This document shows positions 44,220 through 56,291 of a stretch of DNA of 64,000 nt, one piece after another. This DNA comes from Chenopodium formosanum (Eukaryota > Streptophyta > Magnoliopsida > Caryophyllales > Amaranthaceae), in NCBI GenBank assembly GCA_024500155.1, contig CM044871.1, positions 33,354,728 through 33,418,727 on the forward strand, written 5' to 3'. Position 1 is the first letter of the stretch. The number at the start of each line of letters is the position of its first letter. The position numbers were made by a program, and so were the translations under genes. The notes below the pieces were generated by a model. It was not told the DNA's origin, searched no databases, and was given only the letters and a program-made list of their open reading frames with translations.

Positions 44220-45891
44220 TGTAGACACCTAAAAATGTCTCCCCAAAACCAAACCCGATGATGAACAACCTTTCACTTCCACTATTGGCCGGGTTCAGTA
44301 TTTAATCTCGAGTGTGCTTAAAAAATCGTGTTTAATTAAATTCAATTTTTGAATAGTCCACGGATCGGTCTTGATGTTTTGTTAAAGCATAGATTTTTTA
44401 ATTTCAGCCCAAATTTTTTTATTTTATTGTTTATTTTGGCCCAAACCTTTTATTTATTTTATTTACTTATTTTAGCCCAAAAAATAATAAATCAGAAATG
44501 GCTCGAAATTATCAATCGACACTTAAAATGCTGAACGAAATTAGGGTTAAAAATGAATTTAGACGGAAAAACGAACGGACAAAAAATTCCCGCGTCACGA
44601 CAATAGTCCACCGTGTCACGGGAAACTGTCCCATCTGACGGTGGGATCTCTCGTGACACGGGAAACCTGCTGTGACACGGGAGTTTCCGTGTCTGTTCTG
44701 CATAAACCCTTCACGCGTTTTATTCCCCGTACTCTAAAATATTTCCCGCGTCACACAACTGTTCACCGCGTCACGGGAATTTTCCCCGTTTGACGGTGGG
44801 AATTCCCGTGTCACGGTACACAGTGCCGTGTCGCGGTATAGTTTTTTAGGGTTTTTATCTTTTTAGGGTTCCGTGTGTTCCCTCAACACATTTTTTCTAT
44901 AAATACCCCCTCATTTCTGATGTATAGGGCATCAATTAATTCTCTATTTTCTCTCTTCTATGCTCTAGCCTAAACACTAGCCTACCCTTCTTCTTTCAAA
45001 ATTCCTTCTTCAAGCACTCCAAGGAGTCAATACTTTACTCGTGGTTTTGTCCATAAGCCAAGGCGTGAAAGGTAGAACTGTTTGAGGGTTTGGCCCCAAA
45101 TCAACTCTTCTTAATTTAATTTAATTTAATTATTGTTTTATTATCATTTCCTTGAAGGTACTAACTCGTTTATTATTTTGTAGTTGCAAGCAAACATAAT
45201 CAAAGTAAGAATTATGTTCCTTTTATTTCTATTATTTTTCTAACGATTTGATATTGTTAGATTTATTGTTAAATTGCTTCAAATATTGATGTTGATTCTG
45301 TTATTTTATTTTTATGATCACCGTATTGCGTGTTTAAAGGGAATAGGTAATTGAAAATCACGCGTAATAAGATAATTTTGATGACCGGCTTATGTTCCTT
45401 TTTAATCTTGTTGTTTAATTCAAGTGATCACAAATTTTATAGAATTATGTGTTGTATTAATATTCAACCAATTTAGCATAATAATAGTTTGTAGAAAATT
45501 GAATATTTTGTTTGTATGTCTTTGAGATCGCAGGAATCAATTTTCACTATAAGAATCGAGTAGAGGCCAATACGGGCAAATGTGACTCCATGACTCACTT
45601 CGTACCATCATCCCAGATCCTCCTTTCGTGGTCCTGAACCATATGGAGTTAGTAATCTCATGGATTATGAATGGGGTGTAACCTTCACGGGTCAATCGTT
45701 GTTGCCTATCGTTGTCCCTTTATCGTGGTTGCCTTTTATGAACCGTGAACGGTTTACAAGTTCCTTAAAAACTTGTTGGCGGCTCCCTACTTTGCTTTGT
45801 CCCTAATTGTAATGTCAATTCCCACTTCCTATGAGTGCCAAGCATATTCACACATGCTTTTAACGTAGGCGTACTTCGAGCGACTCCTACA
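44220..45891 (+). repeat. 3' LTR of copy 1
   Basis: 1672 bp; TATA at 44897-44905, last U3 dyad ends at 44836, 60 bp before it. Followed by target duplication CTACC. Confidence 0.9.
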
Positions 45892-46678
45892 CTACCCATT
45901 TTTTTTTTATTTGTTGAGAACTACACACAAGTTACAAAATGTTTGGGTAACACTACCCATTAATGTTTTTCGTCTAATTTAAGCGTAATTGGGCCCACTT
46001 TTCATTTTTCCCACTGAATTTACTCCTCTAATTACCTTCTCTCTCCTCCCTAATTAAATTCCTCTCCATTCTCACTCAATAATCCAAAAGATTATACTTA
46101 AACAATTGAACACAAATTCTCAATTATTCAAGTAATGTTTCACACTTTCCTTTTAATTCATTGTTTTTTGTATTTGTATACAAGTTTTAATTAAACGCAA
46201 TTAAAATAATTAGGGTGTAAATTAGGGATTCGGATTAGGGTTTATGGGTTCAAATAAATTTGGGGGCCTTGTTTTTTAGGATTTAGGGGGTTTAATTGAG
46301 TTCTAGGTTTCACTTATTTTGACTTTGAGATTGAATTTAATTGCATTTTAATTACTAGTTGGCCATTGCAGTTGGTAGGATGTCTAATTGGCCATTGTAA
46401 TTGATAGGATGTCTAAATTTGGGGGTTTAAATTTCTAGGGTTTAAGGGAAGTTAATTAGGGAAGAGAGAGAGAGAAGGTAATTAGGAGAGTTAATTAAAT
46501 GGGAAAAGTGAAAAAGTGGACCCCCTTAACGTTTTTTTAGACGAAAAACGTTAATGGGTAGTGTTACCCAAACTTTTCTTAACTTTTGGGTAGTTCTTAA
46601 CAAATAAAAAAACACGGGTAGTTGTTCACAAATGACCCTATCTTTAGGGTAGTTCTAGACAAAATTTCCTTATTTTTC

Positions 46679-47799
46679 TCTCTCTTCAGTTTTCTTCTCA
46701 ATATAAAATTTTCTCTTTCCTCTTTACCTCACTTCCCTTCAATCTTTAAAGTTTCTTCTTTGTTTATATATTTTTGAGTTAGTAATTCGTGTTTTGATGG
46801 GTATACTCCTTTCTTTCTAAATCTTTGAGTTTTAGATTCAATCATTTGGCTTTATCAAAGAGGAAAGAAAAAAATGGAGGAGAGAGAAAGTTGAAGGTCA
46901 AAGAAAACAATGGAGGTTAAATTTTATCAATTTGTAATGGTATTTTGTATGATTTTGTTGATCATGCATGATGCTTTCGTGTTTGATTATTTAAAATTAT
47001 TATGAATTTGTGACGAATATCAATTAAATTGCTTAATTGTTAATGAATATCAATTGTATTGCTTAATTTGTAGTCATTTTCTCTCTCCTCTTCCTCTCTC
47101 TCTCTTTTTTTTTCTTTTGATTTTTTTTTCTTTTGATTTCTAATCATGTTACAAATCAATAATTATTTTCTCTATGATGAATCAAGATTAGATTTAAGGA
47201 GTATATTTAATTTTTTAGAGTTTAAATAATTACAATCGATCTTGAATAGAATTTCTGTTAAAAAACATGAACTTGTAGGAATTTAAAAATGGACATCTTT
47301 TACAAAATGAGCATTTAGTACACCGAAAATGAATATTAAATACATAAAAAATGAACATATTTCAACAATTTATTTTAGTCTAATGTTTAATAAAAACGGG
47401 TTTACACTAGTTTAATGAATGGCAATAGTTTTGGATAACAGTAATTGCCCATGCTTATGTCCCGCACGTGCCGCATTTATTGTTGTCAAAATATAGAAGC
47501 TATTTCTCTCTCTTCCTCATTCATTCACCTATTACTTTCTCTCTCCTCGTTTTGTGTCTAAACTGCTACTCTCTCTCTATAACTAACGATTTCAAGCTTT
47601 TTCTCTCTCCTCAATCGGCAATTTTTGAGCTTTTTCTCTCTTCTCTTTCACTTGTGAAGTTGTTATTTGCTAAATTCAGGTTTGTTTACTTTTTTTTTTT
47701 TTTTTGAGATTTTTGTTAGTTTAAGTTGTTTTGATTCTTCGATTTTTAGGTTTTTTTATTTTGTTTTTGTTTTCGATTTTCGTAGTGTTTTATTCTGCA
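46679..47799 (+). other. Upstream region of the ULP1-like gene
   Basis: AT-rich, then pyrimidine-rich (TCTCTC runs near 47100 and 47500-47640), which would suit a promoter and 5' UTR of the gene starting at 47800. No other gene is seen. Confidence 0.4.
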
Positions 47800-48349
47800 A
47801 TGGTGAAGAAGAAGAGTACAAAGAAGTCTCCATATGCTGAAGAAGGTGTGTTTACTTAAATTTTTCATCATTTTTTTTTAAAAAATTTCAATTGAATTTT
47901 CGGATATATGTTGAATTATTAGTGCATGTTATTTTTATAGTTTTCACTTGATTTTTCATTTAGGTTATGATGATTGAATTTGAATTTTGAAATTGATATG
48001 TTTAATTTTGCTTTATTTTATAGTCCATTGTATATACTTTGTTAAAAATTTGTTATATATGTGTTGTGGTGTTGTTATATGTTAAACCTATTTTGCATGT
48101 TTGTTTGCAGAATTTTTTTATCATTGCTTATTATTCTTAAAATTTTGCATGTTAGGTTTTTAGCTGAGAATGCTAATTAAACTGATTTTAGGTTTAGGTT
48201 TTATGTTTTAGTTAGAGTATGAGTATAGTAGGCATATGTGCATTGTGTTTGTGCATCTGTGTTTGAGTAACATGCATATGTGCATTGTGTTTGTGCATTG
48301 TGTTTGAGTAATAGACATATGTGTTACTTATATGCTTGACAATGGTCAC

Positions 48350-48840
48350 TTTATGATGTTAAAAGGGTCACATTATGCTGTTAAAAGGGTCACTGTATGC
48401 GGTTACAAGGGTCACTTTTTCAGTTAAAAGGGTTACTTGTTGTGGTTAAAAGGGTCACTTTATGCGGTTAAAAGGGTCACTTTATGCGGTTAAAAGGGTC
48501 ACTTTATGCATTTAAAATAGTCAATTTTTGCATTTAAAAGGGTCACTTTTTGCGATGTGTTTTGGGTAACAGGCATATGTGCATTTTGTTTGTGCATTTT
48601 GTTTGTGCATTTGTGAATTGTGTTCTATATGTGTCATTTATATGCATGACAAAGGTTACTTTATGTTGTTAAAAAGGTCACTTTGTGCTGTTAAGAGGGT
48701 CATATTATGCAGTTTTTAAAATGGTCACCTTTTTTAGTTAAAGGGGTTACTTGTTGTAGTTACAAGGGTCACTTTATGCATTTAAAAGGGTCGCTTTATG
48801 CATTTAAAAGGGTCGCTTTATGCATTTAAAAGGGTCATTA
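48350..48840. repeat. 22-bp minisatellite in intron 1
   Basis: Two blocks of a 22-bp unit containing TTAAAAGGGTCACTTTATGC, most regular at 48430-48520 and 48760-48840, with degenerate units between. Lies in the first intron of the ULP1-like gene. Confidence 0.85.
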
Positions 48841-48946
48841 TGCACATTATTCTGAATTTTTCCATGAGTAATTTCAGAATTTGTAATTTTTGGTAATTTC
48901 ACTGTAATAATTAGATACAGGTGGTTCAGTAGGTGGATATCGTTAT

Positions 48947-51035
48947 TGTAGGCGTCGTTTGAAGTGCGCCTACGTTAAAAGCATGTTGTGAATATGCTTG
49001 GCACTCATAGGAAGTGGCAATTGACATTACGATTAGGGACAAATAAAGTAGGGAGCCGCCAACAAGTTTTTAAGGAACTTGTAAACCGTTCACGGATCAT
49101 AAAAGGCAACCACGATAAAGGGACAACGAAGGCAACAACGATTGACCCGTGAAGGTTACACCCCATTCATAATCCATGAGATTACTAACTTCATATGGTT
49201 CCGAACCACGAAAGGAGGATCGGGGATGATGGTACGAAGTGAGTCATGGAGTCACATTCGCCCGTATTGGCCTCCACTCGATTCTTATAGTGAAAAATGA
49301 TTCCTGCGATCTCAAAGGCATACAAACAAAGATTCAATTTGCTCCAAACTATTATTAAGCTAAATTGGTTGAATATTAATGCACACATTATTCTAAAATA
49401 TTTGTGATCACTTGATTTAATAACAAGATTAAAAAGGATCCTAAACCGGTTGTCCAAATTATCTTACTAGGCGTGATTTTCAATTACATATTCCCTTTAA
49501 CATGCAATATGGTGATCATAATAATAAATAATAGAATAAACATTAATATTGGAAGCAATTCAACAATAATAGCGTTAGTCAAATTAAATATGAAATTACC
49601 TAATCATGATACTAGCAATAAGAAAATAAAATAAGAGTAATTAAATTAATTAATTACTCACATTCCGCGTGTTCCTTTAAATTGCTATATCATGAATAAA
49701 CTGTTAGTAACTTTAATAAAAAATATAAAGTAAATGGAAATTAAATTAAATAAAAAGTAGAGTTGATTTGGTCCAAACCCTCAGTTATTTGTACCTTTCA
49801 CGCCTTGGTTTAAGGACGGAACCTCGGGTTAAGTATAGACTCCTTGGAGTGCTTAGGGGAATTATTATGGAAGAATAAGGAGTCTAGAAATTAGGTTAAT
49901 GAGGGAGAAGAGAATGATTTTTGGTGTAAGGTGAGAGAGAATGATTATTGGTGCCCCGAACTGCAGAAAGGGGGGGGGGGGTCCTATTTATAGGGAAAAT
50001 GAGCAGAGGGAACACGCGGAACCCTAAAATGATAAAAACCCTAAAAATGTATCCCGCGACACGGCAAAGTGTACCGTGAAACGGGAAATCCCACCGTCAG
50101 ACGGAAAATTTTCCCGTGACACGGTACAAATTTGCGTGACACGGGAAATATTTAAGTTACTGGAAGTGAAAACGCGTTTAGGGATTACGCGGAGAAAACA
50201 CGGAGCAATCCCGTGGCACGGGATGTGCACCGTGACACGGGAAAAAATGCCGTGACACGACATTGTCCACCGTGGCACAGTGCAGTGTGCCGTGTCACGG
50301 TGTAAAAAGTACGCGGAAATTACACGGAATATCCCCGTGTCACGGAATGGGCACCGTGACACGGGAAATTGCACCATGACACGGTGCAAAATCCCGTGAC
50401 ACGGAATAAAGTTGAGCAAAATTACAAAAATGGGCACCGTTTCACGGGAATAAGTCCCGTGACACCTCAGCTTTTGCCGCATCGCGGCATTTTTGCTGCT
50501 GCGCGGTAATTTTAGTTTTTTACCTTTTTTTAAAATAATCATAACTTTTGATCCGTAACTCAGAATAAGGCATATAATATATAATTGGAAAGCTTATCGA
50601 GTCTACTTTCAAAACAAATTAAAATCAACTCAAAATGATATGTAGATTTTAAGATATGGCTGTTTTAGTGAAAGGGTGTCGGTTTTAGGCCGAGTTTGGT
50701 GTTTTGCTCATATCTTTTTCGTTATAGCTTGGAATTGGGCTTATGATATATGGTTGGAAAGCGTTTTTAAAGGCCTTTCCAACTAAATAATAATTTGATC
50801 AAAATTGTATATCCATAAGATCAGTTTCTCTCAGTTTTGCGATGTGGACACAAAAAGTGGAAAATAGGTTATGGTTTAGGGAAATAAGCTAGAAATTGGA
50901 TTGGTTCATGAAATATATTGGATAGAACATGGATTTAAGCACTCCAAAGATTAAATACTCAACTCGACTAATAATGGTGGTGAAAGGTGTTCATCAACGG
51001 GTTTGGTTTTGGGGAGACATTTTTAGGTGTCTACA
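48947..51035 (-). repeat. LTR of copy 2 (3' LTR, left)
   Basis: TATA box (minus) at 49985-49993; U3 palindrome array at 50053-50510, nearest dyad 59 bp from TATA. Confidence 0.9.
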
Positions 51036-51239
51036 GAAGCCCCCACTTTGACTGTGTTTGTAGAAACGTCAGTTTCGAAAACGATAGTCAAAGTAGCCGA
51101 TAGGGATAGAGAATGATTAAAGACGTTTTGCGATCCTAAATCATTCTGTATACGTCGTTACCTGCAGAAAAATGTTAGTTCTACAGATAAAAGAGTAAAG
51201 GGATAAAATGCTTATCTAACACCAGTATATTGGTGGCAA

Positions 51240-51740
51240 ATGAGCTTGGTAGCTTCCTATGCTTGAAGGAATCCACCGGATGACGTCTGTTGAAACGCTT
51301 TCCTTGCCTGAGGAAAGCCGACTGAGGAGTTTGGTAGTTTTCTAAGCCTGAAGAAACCTACCGGATAATACTTTCCATGCTTGAGGAAAGTCGACGTTTG
51401 AATTTGGTGTCATTCTATGCTTGAAGAAATCCACCGATGATGCTCTCCATGCTTGAGGAAAGCCGACTTGGCGGTTTTCTATACTTGAAGAAAAATCCAC
51501 CGATAACGCTTTCCAAGCTTGAGGAGAGCCGACTTGGCGGTTTTCTATACTTGAAGAAAAATCAACCGATAACGCTTTCCAAGCCTGAGGAAAGCCGACT
51601 GATGAATATGGTGTCATTCTATGCTTGAAGAATTCCACCGATAATGCCTTCCATGCTTGAGGAAAGCCGATTTGGCGGTTTTCTATACTTGAAGAAAAAT
51701 CCACCGGATAATACTTTCCATGCTTCAGGAAAGTCAAAAG
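51240..51740. repeat. 66-bp degenerate tandem repeat of copy 2
   Basis: Units contain AAGCCGACTTGGCGGTTTTC and CTTGAAGAAAAATCCACCG; the best pair is spaced 66 bp (51465 and 51531). The equivalent in copy 1 is at 43785-44000. Confidence 0.8.
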
Positions 51741-51797
51741 ATGATGAGATTGCAAGTCTCTGTGTATCGAGAACCTTGCGTTATGAAAAGATGGTGG

Positions 51798-51985
51798 TCC
51801 GCTTGTCCCCGGACATGGCCTGTAAAATGGTCCTCTTGTCCCCGGACGTGGGCTGTAGATGGTTCGCTTGTCCCCGGACGTGGGCTGTAGATGGTCCGCT
51901 TGTCCCCGGACGTGGGCTGTAGATGGTCCGCTTGTCCCCAGACGTGGGCTGTAAATGGTCCGTTTGTCCTCGGACGTGGGATGTA
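51798..51985. repeat. 32-bp minisatellite of copy 2
   Basis: About five to six units with TTGTCCCCGGACGTGGGCTG, the inverted form of the array at 43477-43735. Confidence 0.9.
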
Positions 51986-53891
51986 GATAAAACCTGCAAA
52001 AATAAATTTGCTAATGGACTCGTATATACTGTGATTGACTTGACCACTAACTTGCCCAAGTTTGACTTGATGTGACATGACATGTGTATGACTTGTGAGT
52101 ATGTGTGTGTGTGTGTGTGTGTATGTGTGTGTGCGCAGACACAAGCAAACGAAGATGCAAAAGCAAAAATTTTCCGTCAATTTTTGTCATGAGTGGAGGG
52201 TACCGACTTTCTCCCCAAAAAGAAAGATGTGAAAACTGAACTTTTATTTTTTAACTTCCTTCCAAAAGAAAAGACGCGAAAAAAGGAAAGAAGTTTTGAG
52301 CTTCCTCGTTGAGCAAGACAAAATGAATCGCATGGATTGAATTGCTTTTCTTGAAAGTAATGTATGCATGATGCATGTCCTTAGGACATGAGGCTAAGGA
52401 AAATTACATCATGTGACACGATAGATGAATTAACTTAGGTCTTGGAGCTAAGCATCATTTATGGTGTAAAGAAACGATCTTGAACGTCTCTTAGGTCTGG
52501 AAGCTAAGCACGTATATAGATGAAGTGATTATTGCATAATGAACGTTGCTTAGGTCAAGGAGCTAAGCACGATATGCTTTGTATGATTAAAAATCATTGA
52601 TATATAAATGTTTCTCAGCACATTATGCGATGCATGAAACAATGAATATTGCTCAGGTCAGGAAGCTAAGCAAGTATACAATGTTTCTTCTAATGAATGT
52701 TATCTTGAAAGATGATGAAGCATGCGCGGTAAGGAAATAAGATATCATGATAAAGGGCTCTTAAAAGGAAGGATGATTGATATGGATATGGATGTGTGAG
52801 TGAAGTGTGTGAATGTGATACTAAGGCTGGCTGCAAGGGTTATGGCGATGGAAAGAGATGTGAGAAGAGTCAAAGATGATGACTCTTTAGGCTAAGTAGG
52901 CTAAATGATGTGGGTTCAAGCCCCCAAGTCTATATCTAAATGGGTAGGGGTAAGCATTGGATATTCTTTGACTCGATCATGCATGGATATGAATATGAAT
53001 ATGGCCGCACCTCGATGTGAGGTTGCCTACGTATCCGTTAGGAATCAGGCCGAACGTAGCTCTAACCGAACTTTGCACAAGTGTATGTACACCTCAAAGA
53101 GGTCTTTCAAGGGTTGTAATGTGGTTAAGCTGAAGGTTTAAGGAAGAAAGAGGTAAAAGGCTCAAGACCCGAGAGAATCCCCAAGATGTGTAATTTTGAA
53201 TTTGAAAATTTTGAATTTTGCAAGTTTATTTTCAATATATATATTTTTTTTTCTTCTTTTTTTCATTCTTTTGAATCAATGTAGGCAATCTCAGATCATG
53301 CGGTCCATCACTCGCTTAGCATTCATGTTTCTCAGGCACGTTACCAAGCACTCGATGAGAGATGCAATTTGAGACATGTTCATATCAAAGACATTGGAAC
53401 ATTTACCTTTAGACATTGTTTTATTGTTGCTTTGCTGCTCTTTTTTTTTTTTTTACTTGCTTTTTGAATGTTATACAATTACACATCTTCCAATCCCAGG
53501 GTTAAGTGAATGTGGGTTGAAGAAATGGAGGCCAAACGTTAGACGAGGCTCAAAATGGTTGATGAAGAAATGGAATGTGATTGAACGGTTAACAGGGAAT
53601 GACAAGGTTGCAAAGGTGCCTCAAGTCATTGGTGTACCTTGGGTTTAGTTCGGTAATTGATTTTTTATTTTTTTTTTTGTTGAGAATGAATGAATGAATG
53701 AAAAATTCTATGATCGAGATGTAAAGGAAAATTGCTCATTTTATTAATGGAAAAGGTGAACGAAACACAAGAAACATATAAAAATTCAAAATGGAAAACC
53801 TATGTTATACATGAATGGGGTATGGAGATGAATGATAAAGAAATAAATCATGAAATCTTGCACGAAGGATCTGCTGTGCGCCTTGTGTTCA

Positions 53892-55004
53892 TTACTTCTT
53901 GCCGCCTGGAAGGACAAGAAGTTTGTTTGCATCCACCAAGTCTTGAATGACGTCCTTCAAATTCCAACATTGCTGCGTAGTGTGGCCCCTTCCTTGATGG
54001 TACTTGCAATGGGCATTGGGATTCCATTTGGCGCTCCTTTCTTCAGGTTTTGGCTCTGGAAATGGCCCAATAGGTGTGATCAAGCCTTGACTGTAAAGGC
54101 GATCAAAGGCCGCATCATAAGTCATTCCTAAAGGAGTGTAAGTTCTTTTCTTCTTGGGCAATGGAGTATCAAGAGCTAATACTTCATTGAGATCAACTTG
54201 GCTTATATTGTTGGTAGTATTTTCGTGCTTAGAAGACGAAGAAGAAGGATGGTCGTTCTTCTTGTTTTTCCAAGTGTTATTATTGTTACTACCAGCAGTC
54301 TTTATTAGATCATCCTCGATATTGATGTCGATGTCGTATACAGCTTCGAAAGTGTTCAGTGGAAGAAATTTGAGATGTTCCCTATATTTATGAGTCAGAT
54401 TTTGAATAAAGAGGCGAACCATCTCTCTTTCTTTGGGGGGATCTACCAAGAGTGAAGCTGTTTCCCTCCACCTGTTCAGGTAAGCGGTGAAGCCTTCATT
54501 CTCTTTATGTTTGAGAATGGAGAGTTCATGTTCAGAAGTTTTAGTTTGAATGTTACACTTGTAACGATTCATGAAACTGTCGGTGACATCTTTCCAAGTC
54601 GCAGTATGCTTGGCATCTAAGGAATAAAACCATTGTTGGCAAGCATGTTCTAAGGAAAGAGGGAACACTGTAGGGAAGAGTGTTACGTCCAATCCCTTAA
54701 GAGCCATGGTTGCAGAGAACGCCTTCAAATGGAATATTGGATTGTCAGTAGGCTTGAACTTTGGAATATCAGTAGTGGAGAACTTTTCAGGAAGTCTGTC
54801 CTTCACATCCAAAGGAGTGGGAGGCCGTTCCACATAAGTGAAATCCTCAGAAATCTTACACATTTGTTCCTTCAGTTTGTCAAGGGTGGAAACAGTGACC
54901 TTGCTTTGTTCCATGGTAGTGACCCTAGTTGTAAGGGTTTGCATCATGGCAGACAGTGCCTCGATGGATTTGTTGATATTCTCAATATCTTCTTTAGTGG
55001 CCAT
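53892..55004 (-). CDS. gag: Gag polyprotein of a nonautonomous LTR retrotransposon (intact)
   Basis: 370 residues, MATKEDIENINKSIEALSAM to LVLPGGKK. Residues about 1-55 are heptad-like (coiled coil). About 70-230 form the retrotransposon gag capsid region (LPEKFSTTDIPKFKPTDNPI, HACQQWFYSLDAKHTATWKD, NRWRETASLLV). A Ser/Asn/Lys-rich linker follows (about 235-265). The knuckle CKYHQGRGHTTQQC at 333-346 has the spacing C-x2-H-x4-H-x4-C, like Tat/Ogre Gag rather than the classical CCHC. The ATG is preceded by the leader and supported by the same start in copies 0 and 1. Role: particle assembly and RNA packaging; enzymes must come from an autonomous relative. It is the only intact retroelement ORF in the window. 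Confidence 0.9.
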   Translation of the reverse strand: MATKEDIENINKSIEALSAMMQTLTTRVTTMEQSKVTVSTLDKLKEQMCKISEDFTYVERPPTPLDVKDRLPEKFSTTDIPKFKPTDNPIFHLKAFSATMALKGLDVTLFPTVFPLSLEHACQQWFYSLDAKHTATWKDVTDSFMNRYKCNIQTKTSEHELSILKHKENEGFTAYLNRWRETASLLVDPPKEREMVRLFIQNLTHKYREHLKFLPLNTFEAVYDIDINIEDDLIKTAGSNNNNTWKNKKNDHPSSSSSKHENTTNNISQVDLNEVLALDTPLPKKKRTYTPLGMTYDAAFDRLYSQGLITPIGPFPEPKPEERSAKWNPNAHCKYHQGRGHTTQQCWNLKDVIQDLVDANKLLVLPGGKK

Positions 55005-56270
55005 TGAAAGGTGATGCGTAATGGAGATGGCAAAGTTCTCTTTGAACGCCTATTAGATCTGAGAGATTGTTGCGGTAATGACTCGAACCGTATTAATCTA
55101 TCCCTGTTCCTTGACCAAGTATTGTGAAATAAAAATAATTCACTTAATTGTTTGACTCATTGCTCAAGATAGGAAAGGAAGGAAAATATAGACATTTGAA
55201 AACAGGTGAGAAAACTCCACTCATTTTTTTATTATGACGAAAAAAAAAGTGCATGAACCTAATATACGATCATAAACGACCTAGTGCACGACTCGAGTCG
55301 GAACATAAAGAAAGTGTGTGGACTATACTTGACTCGTGAGTGACTAAGTGATGTCATAAGACTCGTGGTATGATCGTATGGCTAGACATGTGAATTTTTT
55401 TTTTTGGAAATCCACCGTGTCACGGTGAAAATTTGCCGTGACACGGTAGAGTTTCCCGTGGCGCGACAGACTTTTTTTTTTTTTGCTAATTACTAAGTGA
55501 GTACGGTCCATTGGCAATCGTTAGTCATAAAATAATCCACCATAGACAAAGAAAGATTGTTAAGGTTAGGATCAAAACGACCAAACATAAAACACATAGG
55601 CATAATGATGCAAAGAATAGTTCGCAACCTAAGGTCAAGTTCTATGTTCGACTATGGTCAAGTTTATTTGGTGTCAATAGGGTACCATGGTTAAGAGTTT
55701 GGACGCGTTAGCAAGGCAGCCTCTCTTGAGGGTGTATGCCAACGGGCAGCTCCGCGAGTTCGTGATGAAATCGAACTCGACTCCATGGTTTGGGTGGATT
55801 TAATAACTCGGATGAACCCTTATTGCCATGAGCGTTTTTAGGTTGATAGAGCTTAAATCCCCCGGGGCTAAGACGTATATAGAACACATACGTTTTTTCA
55901 GAAAAATCAAAGGAAGTTGACAGTGAGAAGAGAAAATAAGTCACCAGACTGATTTAGGACTGTCGTGACACGACAAAGATTCCCGTGCCACGGTACGACA
56001 CACCTTCAGACGGTGCACTGTACCGTGACACGGCAGATTTTTCCGTGGCACGGCAGTCAGAAAATCTGACTAGTGCCCTGTTTTCCTTCGTACGCAATCA
56101 AGTTATTCAATTTTTCCTACGGGACAGACCAAAATGCGACGTTAAAATGTCTATGCAGATGCAAAAATGCCAAATTACTCACAGGAATATTTTTTCAAGA
56201 ATCTTTCAAGTCTAATCCACTCATCTTAATTAAATACCGATCACTCAAATCGATAAATAATCAAGAATCC

Positions 56271-56288
56271 TCCCCAGTGGAGTCGCCA
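56271..56288 (-). promoter_or_regulatory. Primer binding site of copy 2
   Basis: On the minus strand TGGCGACTCCACTGGGGA, 3 bp inside the right LTR. Confidence 0.75.
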
Positions 56289-56291
56289 AAT

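Larger units (their letters stand above)
36885..45891 (+). mobile_element. Complete gag-only LTR retrotransposon, copy 1
   Basis: 9007 bp; LTRs 36885-38570 (1686 bp) and 44220-45891 (1672 bp), TG...CA; target duplication CTACC at 36880-36884 and 45892-45896. PBS of tRNA-Arg type at 38574-38591; polypurine tract AAAGTGGGGGCTTC just before the 3' LTR. The interior has a 1.8-kb leader with palindrome/A-run tandem repeats, a gag frame (40415-41527, two nonsense codons), then 2.7 kb without protease, RT, RNase H or integrase motifs on either strand. The LTRs are nearly identical, so the insertion is recent. The layout matches nonautonomous TR-GAG elements; the gag and PBS point to a Tat/Ogre-like partner. 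Confidence 0.9.
36832..46669. mobile_element. Mutator-like MITE split by an LTR element
   Basis: The left piece is 36832-36884 and the right piece 45897-46669 (826 bp together). The TIR AGAAATTTTGTCTAGAACTA at the left equals the complement of the right end almost perfectly for over 50 bp. The target duplication TTATTTTTC is at 36823-36831 and 46670-46678 (9 bp, MULE-type). The right piece folds back on itself (45892-46010 against 46490-46620). The gag-only LTR element at 36885-45891 lies inside with its own CTACC duplication. Confidence 0.85.
51055..53891 (-). other. Noncoding 3' internal region of copy 2
   Basis: Between the gag stop and the polypurine tract. It contains the 66-bp and 32-bp repeats, a GT microsatellite (about 52101-52132) and the conserved ACGTATCCGTTAGGAATC segment (53028-53045). 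No protease, RT or integrase motif in any frame. Confidence 0.75.

Noticed and set aside
36885..45891. Two separate solo LTRs at 36885 and 44220
   Set aside because: PBS, polypurine tract, gag and a shared CTACC duplication show that they are the two LTRs of one element.
53850..54393. Plus-strand open frames over the gag of copy 2
   Set aside because: Antisense shadows of the intact minus-strand gag.
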